Below, piece by piece: positions 11,886 through 23,917 of a stretch of DNA of 64,000 nt. The notes below the pieces were generated by a model. It searched no databases. It saw only the letters and a list, made by a program, of their open reading frames with translations, and was not told where the DNA came from. Position numbers and translations under genes: made by a program. The stretch's first letter is position 1. Every line of letters begins with the position of its first letter. Source of the DNA: Antedon mediterranea (lineage: Eukaryota; Echinodermata; Crinoidea; Comatulida; Antedonidae); contig NC_092672.1 in the NCBI RefSeq assembly GCF_964355755.1, forward strand, positions 16,304,501 to 16,368,500, in the 5' to 3' direction.

Positions 11886-12001
11886 TGATCGAAACGTTGA
11901 GAAACTCATCAGTTCTTTTCAGAACTAATATACGTGGTGTATTCATGACTCCGCTTGAGTAAGACGTGCCAAACGAGAGCTCCCGATATTACTTTTTCAT
12001 A

Positions 12002-12505
12002 ATGGCTACAACACGTTCAAAAAAGCCTGAAAACGTAAGTTTTGAAGAATTTGTTAAAGAATCTCTTTCCAATATCATGAAATCACAAAATAACCTTGAG
12101 AGTAAATTAGCTGAATCTATTAAATTCAACGAAGAAAGAATTATTGCTCTGGAAAAGGCTCAGTCGCGATACGAAGCTAGGCAGGCGGAATTCGTCAACG
12201 ATTTGCATACAGCTCACAACACAATTGCGTCTATGCAGGCTGAGCTAAACAAGGCTCCAAGGAAAGCCGCCCCATATACTCTTTAAAGTGCTATCATATA
12301 TGTTGACAAAGTAACAATCCTCAAAAACCGACATAAACTCGCTAGTCCAGGTGCCTACATTATAGACGACCTAACCCGCACGGACAGGCAAGAAAAGAAC
12401 AAGTGGAAGACCCAAGTTAAAGCCCTGTATGATCAAGGAATCAAACTTAGGTTCAGAGCCGGGAAATGGCGTTCATCAACTGGTATCCCACATGCGTTTA
12501 AGTAG
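12002..12505 (+). pseudogene. CR1/L2-like LINE ORF1 (coiled coil, RNA-binding type)
   Basis: Reading from ATG at 12002 gives 167 codons with one nonsense codon (TAA at 12284-12286, codon 95). The N-terminal part (residues about 25-90) is rich in E, K, L, Q with heptad-like spacing, a likely coiled coil. After the stop the same frame continues VTILKNRHKL, IIDDLTRTDRQEK and LRFRAGKWR, which resembles the C-terminal nucleic-acid-binding part of LINE ORF1 proteins. ORF1 proteins coat the RNA in the retrotransposition particle. It precedes ORF2 by about 340 bp. A single stop in an otherwise open frame suggests fairly recent inactivation. Confidence 0.7.
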
Positions 12506-12841
12506 TAACCTGTTTGCACAATGATGAACTCTATCCAGCTTCATCTATCCAAGAAGAACTTTTTTTCCCTTGACTTTACATAATTATATCATTTTAAAAT
12601 ATGCAATATCGATTTTCCGTTAGCTGTTCATTATTACTATATTACATCGTATTATTATATCGGAAGCTCCTGTTTTAATTTGCTCCTGTTTTAATTTACT
12701 TCTGTAAATGCACTCTTATCATATCTTGTTTTTTTGTTTTGTTAATGTATTATTATTATTGTTATTATTTACTATATTGTTTCCTATTACCATTTACTTT
12801 ATATTCAGTGATGCTTCTCAAATTGTTAAATCGCTGTCAAA

Positions 12842-14729
12842 ATGATGTCTGAGAATTATTTTTGTCATCTCCCATTCCATGATTTTATTATAGATTCTGA
12901 TACTATTAACCATAGTGATATATCTAACATTATTATAAACCCCCTTGCTCATACTGAATATGATAAATTTGATGAACATTCCGCTTGCCAACCAATTAAA
13001 TTCTAGAAATTCGACACTCGAGGATTGTATATACTATGACACTAATCATTTTAATACCACTTTTAGAAAATGTTTCAAATTCCCTAATTTCTCTCTTTCA
13101 TGTTAACATTAGAAGCGTTCAAATAAAACTGATTCCCTTGAACAATTTTTAAATTCAATTAATTTTAAATTTTCTATTATTGGTCTCTCTGAGACGTGGT
13201 TGAATGACACGTCACCTACTCCCTTCTTGCATAATTATTCATTTATATCTAAAAATAGGCAATCTGGTAAAGGTGGTGGCGTAGCTTTTTTCGTAAAAAA
13301 CGATCTTAATGTTAGAGTTCGTCTTGATCTATCGATTTCTCAACCATATGATTCCCTTTTTCTAGAAATAGTACATCCTAATAAAAAAAAATACAATCGT
13401 TGGTGTAATTTACCGTCCTCCAGATGGTAATATTGATCATTTCTCCAAATCCTTCGATGAACTTTTAAATAAAATAAATTCTGAACATAAACCCTGTCAT
13501 ATCATGGGCGATATAAATATTGATATCATAAAATATCAAAATCATATTCAAACTAATAATTATATTGATATGTTACTTTTTCGCTCTTTTTATCCAACAA
13601 TTTCAAAACCTACTCGAATCACACCGACTACCGCCACCTTGATTGACCATTTTTACACCAATATTATTGATACAAAAATACATTCTGGTGTATTTATTTT
13701 TTATATATCCGACCACCTTCCTATCTTTCATATAGTAGATGAAAAATTATACCATACTGACACCGACAATTTACCATCTCGTATAATAGATATTGATGCT
13801 TTGTGTGGTGATTTGGTTGAGGAAAATTGGTCTGAGGTTTACGATTGTGACCAACCCGTATCTTTTGATAAATTTCTTAACACATTCTATAAAATTCATA
13901 ATAAACATATTAAAAATAAATATAATGTATCAAATAAAATGAAAGCAAAACAGTCTTGGATGACACCTGGCTTAATTAAAAGTAGCAAAAAGAAACAAAA
14001 ACTTTATAAAAAATATATTTATTCTCATGATATTCAACATATACTGTAAGTATATACAAAAATTATAAAAATATGTACACTAAACTCTGTCGAACCGCCA
14101 AAAGAATGCATTATATATCAAAATTTCAAAATGTAAAATGTAACCTTAAAAAGACCTGGGCTATAATAAATTCTGTATTAAGACCAGAAAATCGAAACAA
14201 TTTTCCATCCCTCATAAATAACGGTTTTGAAACAATTACATCAACTAAAGAAATATGCGATTCATTTAATAAGTACTTTTCAACAGTTGGTTCAAATTTA
14301 AATAATTCTATGCCTGACCCTCATATTGACCCAATCTCATATTTACCAAATCCAATTTCTCAATTCTTTTTTATAAATCCTGTTACAAAAGAAGAAATAA
14401 TAATTATTGTCAACAATTTAAATCCTAATAAAGGATCTGGTGACGATAATATCACTTCACGTACGATGAAACAAATACTGCCGTAAATAATTGACCACCT
14501 TACCTTCTCTATAAATTGTTCATTCTCATCTGGTGTATTTCCAAATTTATTAAAAATAGCTAAAGTTTTCCCAATCTTTAAGAAAGGTGACAAGGGCCAA
14601 GTTAAACATTACAGGCCTATCTCCCTTCTTAGTGCTTTTTATAAGATCTTAGAAAAACTCATGCACCAGCGACTCTATGATTACCTTACTAAATTCAACA
14701 TTCTTTATACTCACCAATATGGCTTCCGT
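12842..14729 (+). pseudogene. CR1/L2-like LINE ORF2, part 1 (endonuclease, linker, RT start)
   Basis: Probable ORF2 start ATG at 12842. An apurinic-type endonuclease follows: VNIRSVQIKTDSLEQFL, GLSETWLNDT, GKGGGVAFFV, VIYRPPDG, IMGDINIDI, TLIDHFYTN and SDHLPIF. Then the linker (SWMTPGLIKSSKKK, NMYTKLCRTAK) and RT start (NPNKGSGDDNIT, VFPIFKKGDK, HYRPISLLSAFYKILEKLM, THQYGFR). The frame breaks near 12990, 13400 and 14049, with an in-frame stop at 14484. It ends within YGFR at CCGT (14726-14729), where Ginger1 is inserted; the next codons are at 27757. Confidence 0.9.
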
Positions 14730-14794
14730 TGTAAGATTTAAATCTGTCCGGTGTTTGAAAGTGTCCACTGGACAATTTTCAGCATTGAATATTG
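14730..14794 (+). repeat. Ginger1 left terminal inverted repeat
   Basis: Begins TGTAAGATTTAAAT; about three-quarters of the positions match the reverse complement of 27690-27756. It follows CCGT directly. Confidence 0.85.
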
Positions 14795-15943
14795 TAATAC
14801 TAGCTGTTGAAAATGGCCGCAACCACCCGGGCAGCTTTCATCGATAAAAAAGTAGGACCATCGAGACATCGACATCATATTAACCCCGTAAAAACTAGGG
14901 CACTGGACGTTCACCAACTCCCGTTAGGGTAATTATAATTCCTTAGAATACCAACTTGAATCGCAAAATATCAAGTGGATTGAAATAAATATTACTATTA
15001 TTATATCTGGAGACATATAGTCTAATCAAATTAAATTGTTTGTTTTTGATTGAGTATATACAACCTGTTGTCAATTTGAAGTAAATCGACAACTTGAAAA
15101 ATATATAGCCTACTGTATTATTATTTCGAGGGAATGAATATCACTAAATCATATAGGCATAGGGCCTACCTATTTCGTTATCTCGAAATATTATTTCATT
15201 TGAAATTCGAATTACTACTTCGCGAGAGAACGAAATAATTTCCCTCGAAATTATTTCGTTCTCTCGATCATCATCATCATCATCATCATCATTCCTTGTC
15301 TCGAAGTAGTAATTCGTTTTTTATATTATTCAGTTCTTGAAATCTTATTTTGTTCTCCCTAAATATATTCGTTCCCTCAAAATATTTTTCAGTTCTCAAA
15401 ATATTATTTTGTAATATTCATAATACTGCTACTAATTTAATAATATCAACTGATAACAAAAGTTCTTTAAACAAGTAAGTTCGTCATTGTTAAAGTCAGT
15501 TCTTTTTCATTATATTTTTTTCACAGATGCCTGATTTTTGTTTTTATTTAATAAAACATTGAATTGGTTAGTCACAATATTTGCTTTGTTTCTAGAGACT
15601 TTACATTATTTATTTATTTATCTAAAATACATTTGAAAAATATTGTTGATGCATATTACCAAAAAATATTTGTTTTTTATATTTTATATGGCAAAATAAA
15701 CACCTTAATTGCGCATCATAATTATTCGTTCACTCAAGGGTATTTCGGTTTTTTGTTTTTTTCGAATATTAGGGTATTTCGTTCCCAATACAAACAGTCC
15801 AATACCGTTATACATCAAATTTATAGAATAATGGCTTATATTGAAATGAAGCGTTTAAAACGTCTTTGCCACAATGTCTGTACATGCAGCTGAGTTTAAA
15901 AAATCGCGGTTGTATTTTTGTTTTATATGGACATATAAACATA
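14795..15943. other. Ginger1 5' noncoding region with TTTCG-rich palindrome
   Basis: No gene. At 15120-15420 there is a patch of ATTATTTCG / CGAAATAAT repeats in both orientations, forming hairpins around 15225-15265, and a (CAT)n run at 15270-15292. The open frame at 15564-15893 has no recognisable domain. Confidence 0.5.
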
Positions 15944-16916
15944 GAAACCACCAGCTAATACCAGAAATACCAACAGCTTATGTATCAATTTTTAAAATCA
16001 ACACCAGCTAATTTAGAACGGTCAGCAGATAATGTAGTAACGAAAATTGCCTCACAGCTAATGTTGAAAATATTGTATAATTTAAAAACCTATCTACATC
16101 ATGTGAAAATGCATTTCTTTACTTACCGGTAGCTATCCATCTATCCACGTCTCGTAAGTGACCAACCAACCAACAACCACTTCTAGTAAGTAACCACCTC
16201 TATTGAACGACCACCGTCTCTGATAATCGCCCACCATCTCTTAACGACCACACCACTCGTCAAGGACGAGCTATTTTAAAGGACCACCACCTCGGCTTCT
16301 CATAATCAACCTCATGACGGACTACCTCTCTTAACGACCACGCCTAAAGTGTCGACCTCTCTATAAAAAAAAACGTCCACCTCTCCACTGGGACCACTTC
16401 TCATAATCGACTACCATCCGTAACGACCACCTTTCGCAAATTACCACCTCTATTGAGGTGGTCACTTACGGGAGGTGTAGTCGGTAAAAGAAGTGGTCGT
16501 CTACGAGCGGTGGTAGTTTATGAAAAGCAGTCCCTTATGAGAGGAGGTTACCCCTTCAGGAAGTTGTCCATTGTGAGAAGCGGTCCTTTAACAGAGGTAG
16601 TCCCTTTTAAATATTAAAGGTGGTCGCTAACAAGGGTAGTTGCTTACGATCAGAGTGCTACGTTTTGAAAGCCGATCACTTACGAGAGGTGGATAGACTG
16701 ACAGCTAAACTAAGTAGAGAAATACATTTGCACATGATTTAGACATTTAGGTTTGTAAAATATATAATTATTATTTTATTAGCTGGCGATATTAACTACA
16801 TCAGCTGTGAGGCAATTTTCGTTACTTCATTACCTGTTAAGTTGTATATTAGCTAATGTTGATTTTTATTTAATAAATAACTGTTGGTGTTTCTACATTA
16901 GCTAGTTCTAGGTTTT
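15944..16916. mobile_element. Foldback element C1 (about 970 bp)
   Basis: The left half (AACCACCAGCTAAT..., AGCTAATGTTGAAAATATTG, CATCTATCCACGTCTCGTAA) is the reverse complement of the right half, with the centre near 16450 (CCACCTCTATTGAGGTGG). The inner arms are degenerate ~17-bp tandem repeats of a TCTCGTAAGCGACCACC type. A partial second copy lies at 19905-20640. No coding capacity and no clear target duplication. Confidence 0.75.
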
Positions 16917-17836
16917 ACTACATGGGTGGATTTGACAGTTTCGACGACATTTGCTGCCGTTTTCTACACTAGCGGTTTTGAACAGGGACTAGTGTAAAGG
17001 AAATGCCACAAGTTGTGTTTTTTTATTTTTTTTTATTTATTGTTTTGTGTACTAAAGTGGCAGCATAATCAGTATTTATTTTTACCAGATGTCCAGCAAG
17101 GGTAATGTCCCATAACTCAGGCCACAATTGTCAGGTCAACCTCAAAACAGCGGCTCTCGGGAGATATTAATTACCGGTAGTCGTGTTAACTGTCATCTGT
17201 TATTTGTCAGGAGAAGGGGTGCGAACTTGCCATATCTCAAATTAAGATTACGCTTACCATGAATATGATTTCATTACAAGAATTATATACCACAGTATGT
17301 TACGTAATTTAATTCTCTTATTTTAAAAAATAACTAAATAAATTAGTATATGATTCTAGTATAAGTATTATAAAAAATGTTTCTATTTAATATACAGGGA
17401 GCGGGGGTTGCCTCATAGCCTGAACGGTTTTAATACGAACTTATGTACTATAATATTATTTTACGTAGATTACTATTTAATATTATTTTATTTATTTAAC
17501 AACATATTTATACAGGATTATACACAATCAAGTAGAAATATACTTGTTTTGCATTGTGGTCCTGTCGACAAAAACGGATACAAATTTAAATACAATTTCA
17601 ATTAATATTATAATATAATTTGAGATGAACGTATAATATGTAATAAAGAATAACTATATGATTATATTTTATACTCCTATCTGAATGTGCTATTTATTGT
17701 GTAATAGAACGACTGAAGCGTTTACCAATAAGAGTATCTTCGAAATTTAATTTAATAAATGGCATTTCCCTCCAATAGTTTTTTTCTCTCATTTTTTGTG
17801 TACTTGCCACTGTAATAAATTACCATTCCCTAACCA
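16917..17836. other. Ginger1 noncoding interior
   Basis: AT-rich; I see no gene, clear repeat or regulatory element. Confidence 0.4.
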
Positions 17837-18240
17837 TGAACATTCTAGAATAAGATGTTTACATTTAAGACATCATGTATAATTAATATAATAACAATCA
17901 GGAACATTCCAGTATGCTATTAATAGAAACTGTAATCAAATAGAATAAGAAGTATAAAGAATGATATAGAAGGATAGGAACATCTTGTATATAAAGGGAT
18001 GTAAAACTATTGTCATGTTGTTGGATATTAGAGGTTGGATATTAGATTGTAAAAGTTATTGTGAAGCTGTTGTTTAAAATGCTTACTGGGTTGTTGAAAG
18101 TTGAAGTTGATTGAAATTAAAGATTTGTTTTTGAGTTATTTTACAACTTTGTGAATTTGGTGTGTATACTTTTATGTCACAAGGGAGTTTCTAAAGTATT
18201 TTCAACCGCTCGGAAACATACGTAAAAGGAGTTCGTGACA
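17837..18240 (+). repeat. LTR-like repeat D, copy 1
   Basis: Begins TGAACATTCTAGAATAAGAT and ends GTTCGTGACA (TG...CA as in LTRs), about 404 bp. It contains a TATATAAAG box near 17990 and an ATTAAAG near 18117. Both ends recur at 52255-52330 and 57186-57318. No flanking duplication is clear, so a solo LTR is inferred, not shown. It lies just upstream of the transposase start and could supply promoter elements. Confidence 0.5.
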
Positions 18241-18465
18241 TCCACTTAAGGCACAAAGTTTAAATTATAGGCCTACACCTGACAAAACTGTTTGCTCTTT
18301 CTTCTAATCGGCAATTGGTTAAAACAAATGTAGCAAGAAGCTGATTGGCTCAATGTTTGTTCAAAACCTCCTACATTTAAAAAATCATTCACTTTGCTTG
18401 CAAAGTTCCAATCACGGTGTTGTTCGTTACAATCTGCCTTCTTTCTATTTTTACTTATTATCATT

Positions 18466-18713
18466 ATGGCCGATCATGAGTTTGATGCCTTGAGAAACTA
18501 TCTACAAAACAACGTTTATCCTGTAAATTATTCTGAAATATTAAAACGAAGTTTGCGACGGAAAGCCAAGAACTTTACAATTTTTCGTGATATCTTGTAT
18601 TACAAACAACATTCTGGTAGATTGTTGCGTGTATTGTTACCGAAAGAAAAAAACGAAGTGTTAAACAGTATCCATAAGCAGGCACATGGTGGTCACTTGG
18701 GTGTCAACAAAAC
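18466..18713 (+). CDS. Ginger1 transposase, exon 1 (YPxxY region and first half of zinc finger)
   Basis: ATG at 18466 opens 82 codons and two bases, ending AACAAAAC before a strong donor GTAAGT. The N-terminus has VYPVNYSEILKRSLRRKAKN, matching the position of the YPYY region of Ginger1/gypsy integrases, then LYYKQHSGRLLRVLLP. Next come the histidines of the H2C2 zinc finger (HKQAHGGHLGVNKT). The cysteines are in exon 2 after a 2.64-kb intron. The protein would bind and join transposon ends as a cut-and-paste transposase. The open frame begins a little upstream, but this ATG is the first good start; a further 5' exon cannot be excluded. Confidence 0.85.
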
Positions 18714-21357
18714 GTAAGTTTAAAGTTTGTCAATTAAATAATATTTAAGCTTCGATAAGTTTCTGGGTGACTTTAAAACTGTTTATATGTTTGGCCAGGT
18801 GGAATGCCATCCTGAGATGAGTATTAGTAATTAGTACAGCATTGTTTTTAAATGATTTTATACGTAATTTTACTTTCTGTGGACCACAGAATTCGAAACA
18901 AATGATTAAATGAATGAATTAAATGAATAATAACTAATACTTATCAATTGAAAAATGTATAATGACCGTGTACATTATGAAGTTAGTATTTTATATATAG
19001 ATTCAAACATATTTTTATACCTCCATGAATGAAAAATATGTTAAGTCGATAATAATTTCTACTCAATATATTATCGCAATTAATTGTATAAATATATTGA
19101 AGTTGAACATAAAATATCACATGTAAAAAATACAAAACATATATTGGCATTCAATAATTAATCAAAAATGTTCCGAATATGAGCACTGTTTCAATAATTT
19201 GACAGATTATTATTATATAATTTACACAGTGCTACACAACGCATATATCTTTAGTTCAAAATTAAGATATCTCTTTTAATAAAGATAGATTATTTCAATT
19301 GAAAACTAAGATGTCTTACTTTTTAAAAGAAATATCTATGTTAATAGATATTTTTTTGTAGGCTTATTACACCTCGAAAAACCAAGAAGAATACAGTACA
19401 ACTAGCTCTATCTATAATAGTAATGTTTTAGTTTTATAACAGTTCATATACGGTACTCTACACGTGCCCACTGCATAACTAACACAGAAAAAAATCCACT
19501 TGTGATATTCCGAATGGGACAAGAATCTTCCATTCTAAATATCTTGGTAAGTAAGTAATATAGAGATATCCCTCATGAGAGATATCTTAGTTTTAAATAG
19601 TGATACAAATACTTCCCGAATGAAAACTTATTCAGGTCTTGGTATAATAAATATGTTCAATATTAGTTGCTCATTCATAATGCAAAAAGCCATATCAGTA
19701 TTAACTTTCGTTCGTTTAAAATGTATACTTATGAAAGAAAACACAATTTGACAAAAAAAAAGGTAAGGAAGAAGACTTTTATTATGTAACTTTAAAGTGG
19801 ATTATTACATTTTTTTTTAGGGAATACTTCTTTAAAAAAAACGCATTTTCAATAACAAAACTAGTTTCCAATCCCCCGGTAATGGAGTAAAACCACCTGC
19901 AGCTTATGTAATGAAAAAAATTAACACCATGTAGAACGATCAACAACGAATGTAGGAACGAAAATTGCATCCCAGCTAATGTAGGACTATCGCCAGCTAA
20001 TGTAGAAAATATATATTTTACAAACCTAAATGTCTAAATCATGTGCAAATGCATCTGTTTACTTAGCTATCCATCTATCCACGTCTCGTAACGGACCAAC
20101 TTTCTAAAACGACCACACATCGTAAGCAACCAACTCTTTTAAGGGACCGTTTCTCATAATCGACTTCCTCTCTCGTAACGACAACTTTTTTGGGTGACCA
20201 CCTCTATTAAACGGCCATCGTCTCTGTTAAGGGATCGCTTCCCATAATCGACCAACTATTGTAAGTGATCACATCCTCTCATTATGGACCGCTTCTCATA
20301 ATCGACCACCTCTCGTAGTAAGCGACCACCTCTCTTAACAACCACAACTCTCGTAAGCGACCGCTTTTTATTTTCGACCGCCTCTCGTAAGTGATGATCT
20401 CTTTTAGAAGACCACCATATCTCTAAATGGACCGCTTCTCATAATATACCAACTCTTGTATAAATCACCTCTCTTAAGTGACCACTTCTAATAAACGACC
20501 TCTCTGTTAGGAGACCGCTTCTCATAATCGATCACATATCGTAAGCGACCACCTCCCTTATCGACCACATCTTTCGTAAGTGACCACCTATTTTAAAGGA
20601 CCACTACCTCTCGCAATCTACCATTGTGGCTCACTAAAAAGTACCCGGTTTCCTTAATAGGGTGTCCTCTACATTTTAAAAATAAATAAATTTAACCAGT
20701 ATGTAGTGTTAAAACGTATATATTTCCCCTTGTTTATTTTAAAAAAAAAGTGGCGATTTTTATATCTACTCTGTCGCACATTCACCAAGCGTACACAATA
20801 ATTCTAGTAGGACAATTAATTATTTATACTTTTCAAGTTAGTTTTTTATTGCCTGAGTGAATTATTACCAGATTGAGGGCGTAGTTATTTTGTATGGGAG
20901 GCTGCACTCAATTTGAAGTTTATATGGGGGTATTTAGAATGTAAACACGGTACAATCAGGGAGATGTAAATCTCCCTGGTACAATGTGACACGGAATCAT
21001 CACGGACTGATGGACATTTTTCATAGAAGGTATCTTTTCCCTTTTCAATATTCATTTATCATTGTCAAATAAAAAAACTAGAAACATAGATAAATATTAA
21101 AAGTTAATTAATCAGTTGTGCCCAGTGCTTGCCTTAAACGAAAAGTTAAAATATATGGAACGCCAAACTGTAATGTTATTATAATGCATTGATGAGAATG
21201 GTGATGTGAACTGCGGTAATAAATAATAAATAATATTAAAAAACAAAATAAAATTAAAATATTTAAAGAATCCATAATACAGTTTTAAGGTCAATAGTAA
21301 ACCTACAAAGAGATTGAATATCATCAATACAATAAACACATTTTTTTTTTTTAACAG
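18714..21357 (+). other. Transposase intron 1
   Basis: GTAAGT donor at 18714 and a T-rich ACAG acceptor ending at 21357. It contains foldback fragment C2 (19905-20640), a TATGGAACGCCA motif at 21154, and a hairpin around AGGGAGATGTAAATCTCCCT at about 20957-20980. Otherwise AT-rich and empty. Confidence 0.75.
19905..20640 (+). repeat. Foldback family C, partial copy C2
   Basis: Matches the left arm of C1: AGCTAATGTAG sub-repeats, AATCATGTGCAAATGCAT, CTATCCATCTATCCACGTCT, then ~17-bp degenerate repeats of CTCGTAAGCGACCACCT type to 20640. The inverted right arm is missing, so this copy is truncated. Confidence 0.7.
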
Positions 21358-21557
21358 TTGGAAAAAGATACGCGAAAGGTATTATTGGAAGGGGTCATTT
21401 GATGGTGTTCGTAATTTTATAGCCGCCTGTGATCAGTGCCAACGGAAAGAAGTTTAAAAAAAAGCAAAAGTGCCACTTCAACCTATACCCGTAACAGATA
21501 CTGCTTTCAGACAGATCGGTATGGATATTGTTGGGCCTTTGGTAAAGACAGAAAATG
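21358..21557 (+). CDS. Ginger1 transposase, exon 2 (zinc finger cysteines, first catalytic Asp)
   Basis: The acceptor after ACAG joins codon AC|T in phase. The product reads WKKIRERYYWKG, then CDQCQRK, completing the H2C2 finger begun in exon 1, and after a linker RQIGMDIVGPLV, whose D is the first of the integrase DDE triad. The exon ends AAAATG before donor GTAAGG. An in-frame TAA at 21455-21457 (codon 116) interrupts the chain just after CQRKEV. This allele therefore cannot make a full transposase unless the stop is a sequencing error. Confidence 0.85.
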
Positions 21558-22190
21558 GTAAGGTATCTCATGACAAATTACTGAAAAACAAAAATGCTGT
21601 GACTGGATAAAAAAGCTAAATCAAAACGTAAAAGTAAAAAGCAAGAAGACATGAATGAAATACGTTCAGAAAACTTTGTAATTCATTCTTCAGGGCCTAA
21701 AATTACAGTTAATAATTAGTTCTGTTCGGCCTTTATTGTAATAGAGCTGAACTTAAATTTATTATTGTAAAGGCACAAGCGCAATTTCTGTGAGGTTTCT
21801 TGAAATTGTTAACTAAACTAAAATTATGACAGTTCTCTTTTTTACACTGTCAACAAAAACTAGATTTACCAAGAATCAGATGCTCTTATTATTGTCACCG
21901 GATTTACATCGATTATGGCTATACTGTAATAATCTTTATTTCTGCCTGTTTTAATTTGATCCAAACCATGACTGGGGTAATACTGTTCAGCGCATAGAGG
22001 TTTTACAACATTAGGCGCTATGTAAATCCACGATATTATTATTGTTCTTGTTCTTATTATATTTATTGATATTAATATTGTTATTATTATTGTTATTTCA
22101 TTCGTACAGTTCGGGTGTTGTACATCTCATCATGACATTTTGACACTACTATTATTACGGCTTATTATATTATTATTTGCTGTGTTTCAG
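21558..22190 (+). other. Transposase intron 2 with SINE-tail-like sequence
   Basis: GTAAGG donor, TGTTTCAG acceptor. Near 21980-22110 a stretch with TAGGCGCTATGTAAATCCA then ATTATT repeats looks like a CR1/L2-type SINE tail. A short basic open stretch (KSKRKSKKQEDM) lies at about 21604-21720. Confidence 0.6.
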
Positions 22191-23689
22191 GTAATCGGTA
22201 CTTACTTGTATTTACGGAGTACCTTACCAAATGGGTGGAAGCTGATGCAATTCCAGATAAATCTGCTAAAACAGTGCTGAGATCTTTTATTGATTTTGTC
22301 TGCAGACATGGAACACCTTCTATATTGATTACAGACCAGGGTAGAGAGTTTTGTAATGAGCTGAATGACAGCTTCTGTAAGCTGATTGGGGTAGACCACA
22401 GAGTTGCCTCACCATACCATCCTCAAACAGGCGGGCAAACGGAGCGCTTTAACAGAACACTTTGCACAATGCTTATGACGTTGACCAACGCAGACCAAAA
22501 TGACTGGGATATACAACTCCCATACGTGTTGTTTGCCTACAGAACATCCGAGCACAAGTCTACGAAATGTGACCCATTCTCATTAGTTTACGGTAGAAAG
22601 GCTGTGTTGCCTGTAGAATTACGTATTCCCATCGTTTCGTCTAATAAAGATGACATATCCGGAACTGTTCCTTTAAAAATAAGAGTGGACGCTTTTTTGA
22701 AACTCAAAGATTCAAGGAGAAAGGCATCAGAAAATATCAAAAAAGCACAGAAAAAGCAAAAACATTATCATGATGCTGGTGTTAAAAGCAACACGTACTA
22801 TGCAGGAGATCAAGTGCTCTTGCAGAATTCCAGAAATTTGTCAAGAAAGGGAGGCAAACTTAATGCTCGATGGACTGGTCCATATATTATAGAAAAAGTC
22901 CTCACTCACAATACATATCGACTAAAAGGAAGAAGGGCTATTGTTAACGGAAACAAGATCAGACATTACAAGTCCGATAAAACAACCTCTTTGAACTGTC
23001 CATCATCAAGCACTAAACAGAAATGTAATACCAATGATAAGCATCTCCCTCCAAAGAAACGAAAGCGAACGCCAGACATCCCACCTGAAGTAACGCACCA
23101 TGATAACATACCTACATCCAAGAATGGTGATATCACACCGGATGATCACATTATTAACATACCTACATCCAAGAATGTTGATGATAACGATAACAGACCT
23201 ACATCCAAGAATTATGATATCACACCGGATGATCACATTAACATACCTACATCCAAGAACGATGATATCACACTGGATAATCACGATAACATACCTACAT
23301 TAGACAATGATAATGTCGCACCGGATGATGACCATGACAACAGTAGGCCTGTATCTGATAGTGATGTGGTATACCTCAACACGAAAACTTCAAGAAAGTT
23401 ATTCTTTCCTGTCGATGCCAATTGGCAGCTTGAAAAGGCAGCACCATTTGGTATCAATGTCAAAAATTTTCACAAAACTCACTTAAAATGTGAAATGGAC
23501 AAGGCAGCCAGGCCTACTAAAGTTGTTAATATGAGAGGGGACGGCAACTGTCTTTTTAGGGCTTTGAGTTATATTCTCTTTGGTGTCCAGAACTACCATG
23601 TAGTTGTACGGGATTACATACTAAACTATATGTCCATGAACAAAAACCTATCGCCCCAACCGAGACTCGAACTCGGACCGCCTGCTTGA
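22191..23689 (+). CDS. Ginger1 transposase, exon 3 (integrase core, GPY/F, broken OTU domain)
   Basis: Phase-compatible with exon 2 (G|GT) and gives RYLLVFTEYLTKWVEA, then the core ITDQGREF (second D) and YHPQTGGQTERFNRT (E). Exactly 35 residues separate that D and E, the DD(35)E signature. SEHKSTKCDPFSLVYGRK and the GPY/F motif RWTGPYIIEKVLTHNTYRLK follow. After a low-complexity region with ~13-residue IPTSKN repeats (23096-23300) comes an OTU protease start, MRGDGNCLFRALSYILFG with the catalytic D and C. The OTU domain is cut after about 40 residues where the frame enters a tRNA-like unit, so its catalytic His is missing. Retroviral and gypsy integrases are alternatives, but OTU and the termini identify Ginger1. 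Confidence 0.93.
23096..23300 (+). repeat. In-frame minisatellite in the transposase linker
   Basis: Repeats of roughly 39-60 bp with core AACATACCTACATCCAAGAA and GATATCACACCGGATGATCA encode IPTSKN and DITPDDH units between the GPY/F and OTU domains. Likely a disordered acidic linker. Confidence 0.8.
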
Positions 23690-23723
23690 TATGCAGATGT
23701 CCTAACCGTTAGACCACTGGGGA
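23652..23723 (-). tRNA. tRNA-like unit 1 (Glu/Asp-like fold, ATC anticodon position)
   Basis: The minus strand gives a 72-nt cloverleaf: acceptor CCCC/GGGG core, A-box-like TGGTCTAACGGTTAGGA, anticodon stem CTGC/GCAG with 7-nt loop ATATCAA, and B box GAGTTCGAGTC. A TTTTT run follows within 10 nt. The layout is closest to tRNA-Glu/Asp, but the loop would put ATC at the anticodon (Asp codons), which is not the usual eukaryotic GTC. One acceptor pair is mismatched. It interrupts the OTU coding frame. Pseudogene or SINE head are alternatives. Confidence 0.55.
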
Positions 23724-23917
23724 TTTCACGGTTCGAACTCGATTGGATAGCGACTCTTTAACATTCTCGGCGTGGTACGGCGGAACAGCACTAGTCCTCA
23801 GTTGTAAACACAACAGGCATAGAAATAAATTCCAAACCGCCCGGTGATACACTGAAAATGATTTAATTAATTTTTGAAACGATAAAGATGAGGAAATCTG
23901 AGAGAATGAGAAAAAGT

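Noticed and set aside
23006-23303. Overlapping frames YLHPRM... and IILGCR...
   Set aside because: Shadow frames of the in-frame minisatellite within the transposase linker.
22191-23689. Gypsy LTR retrotransposon or retroviral integrase
   Set aside because: No gag, protease or RT nearby; inverted (not direct) terminal repeats, C-terminal OTU and CCGT duplication point to Ginger1.
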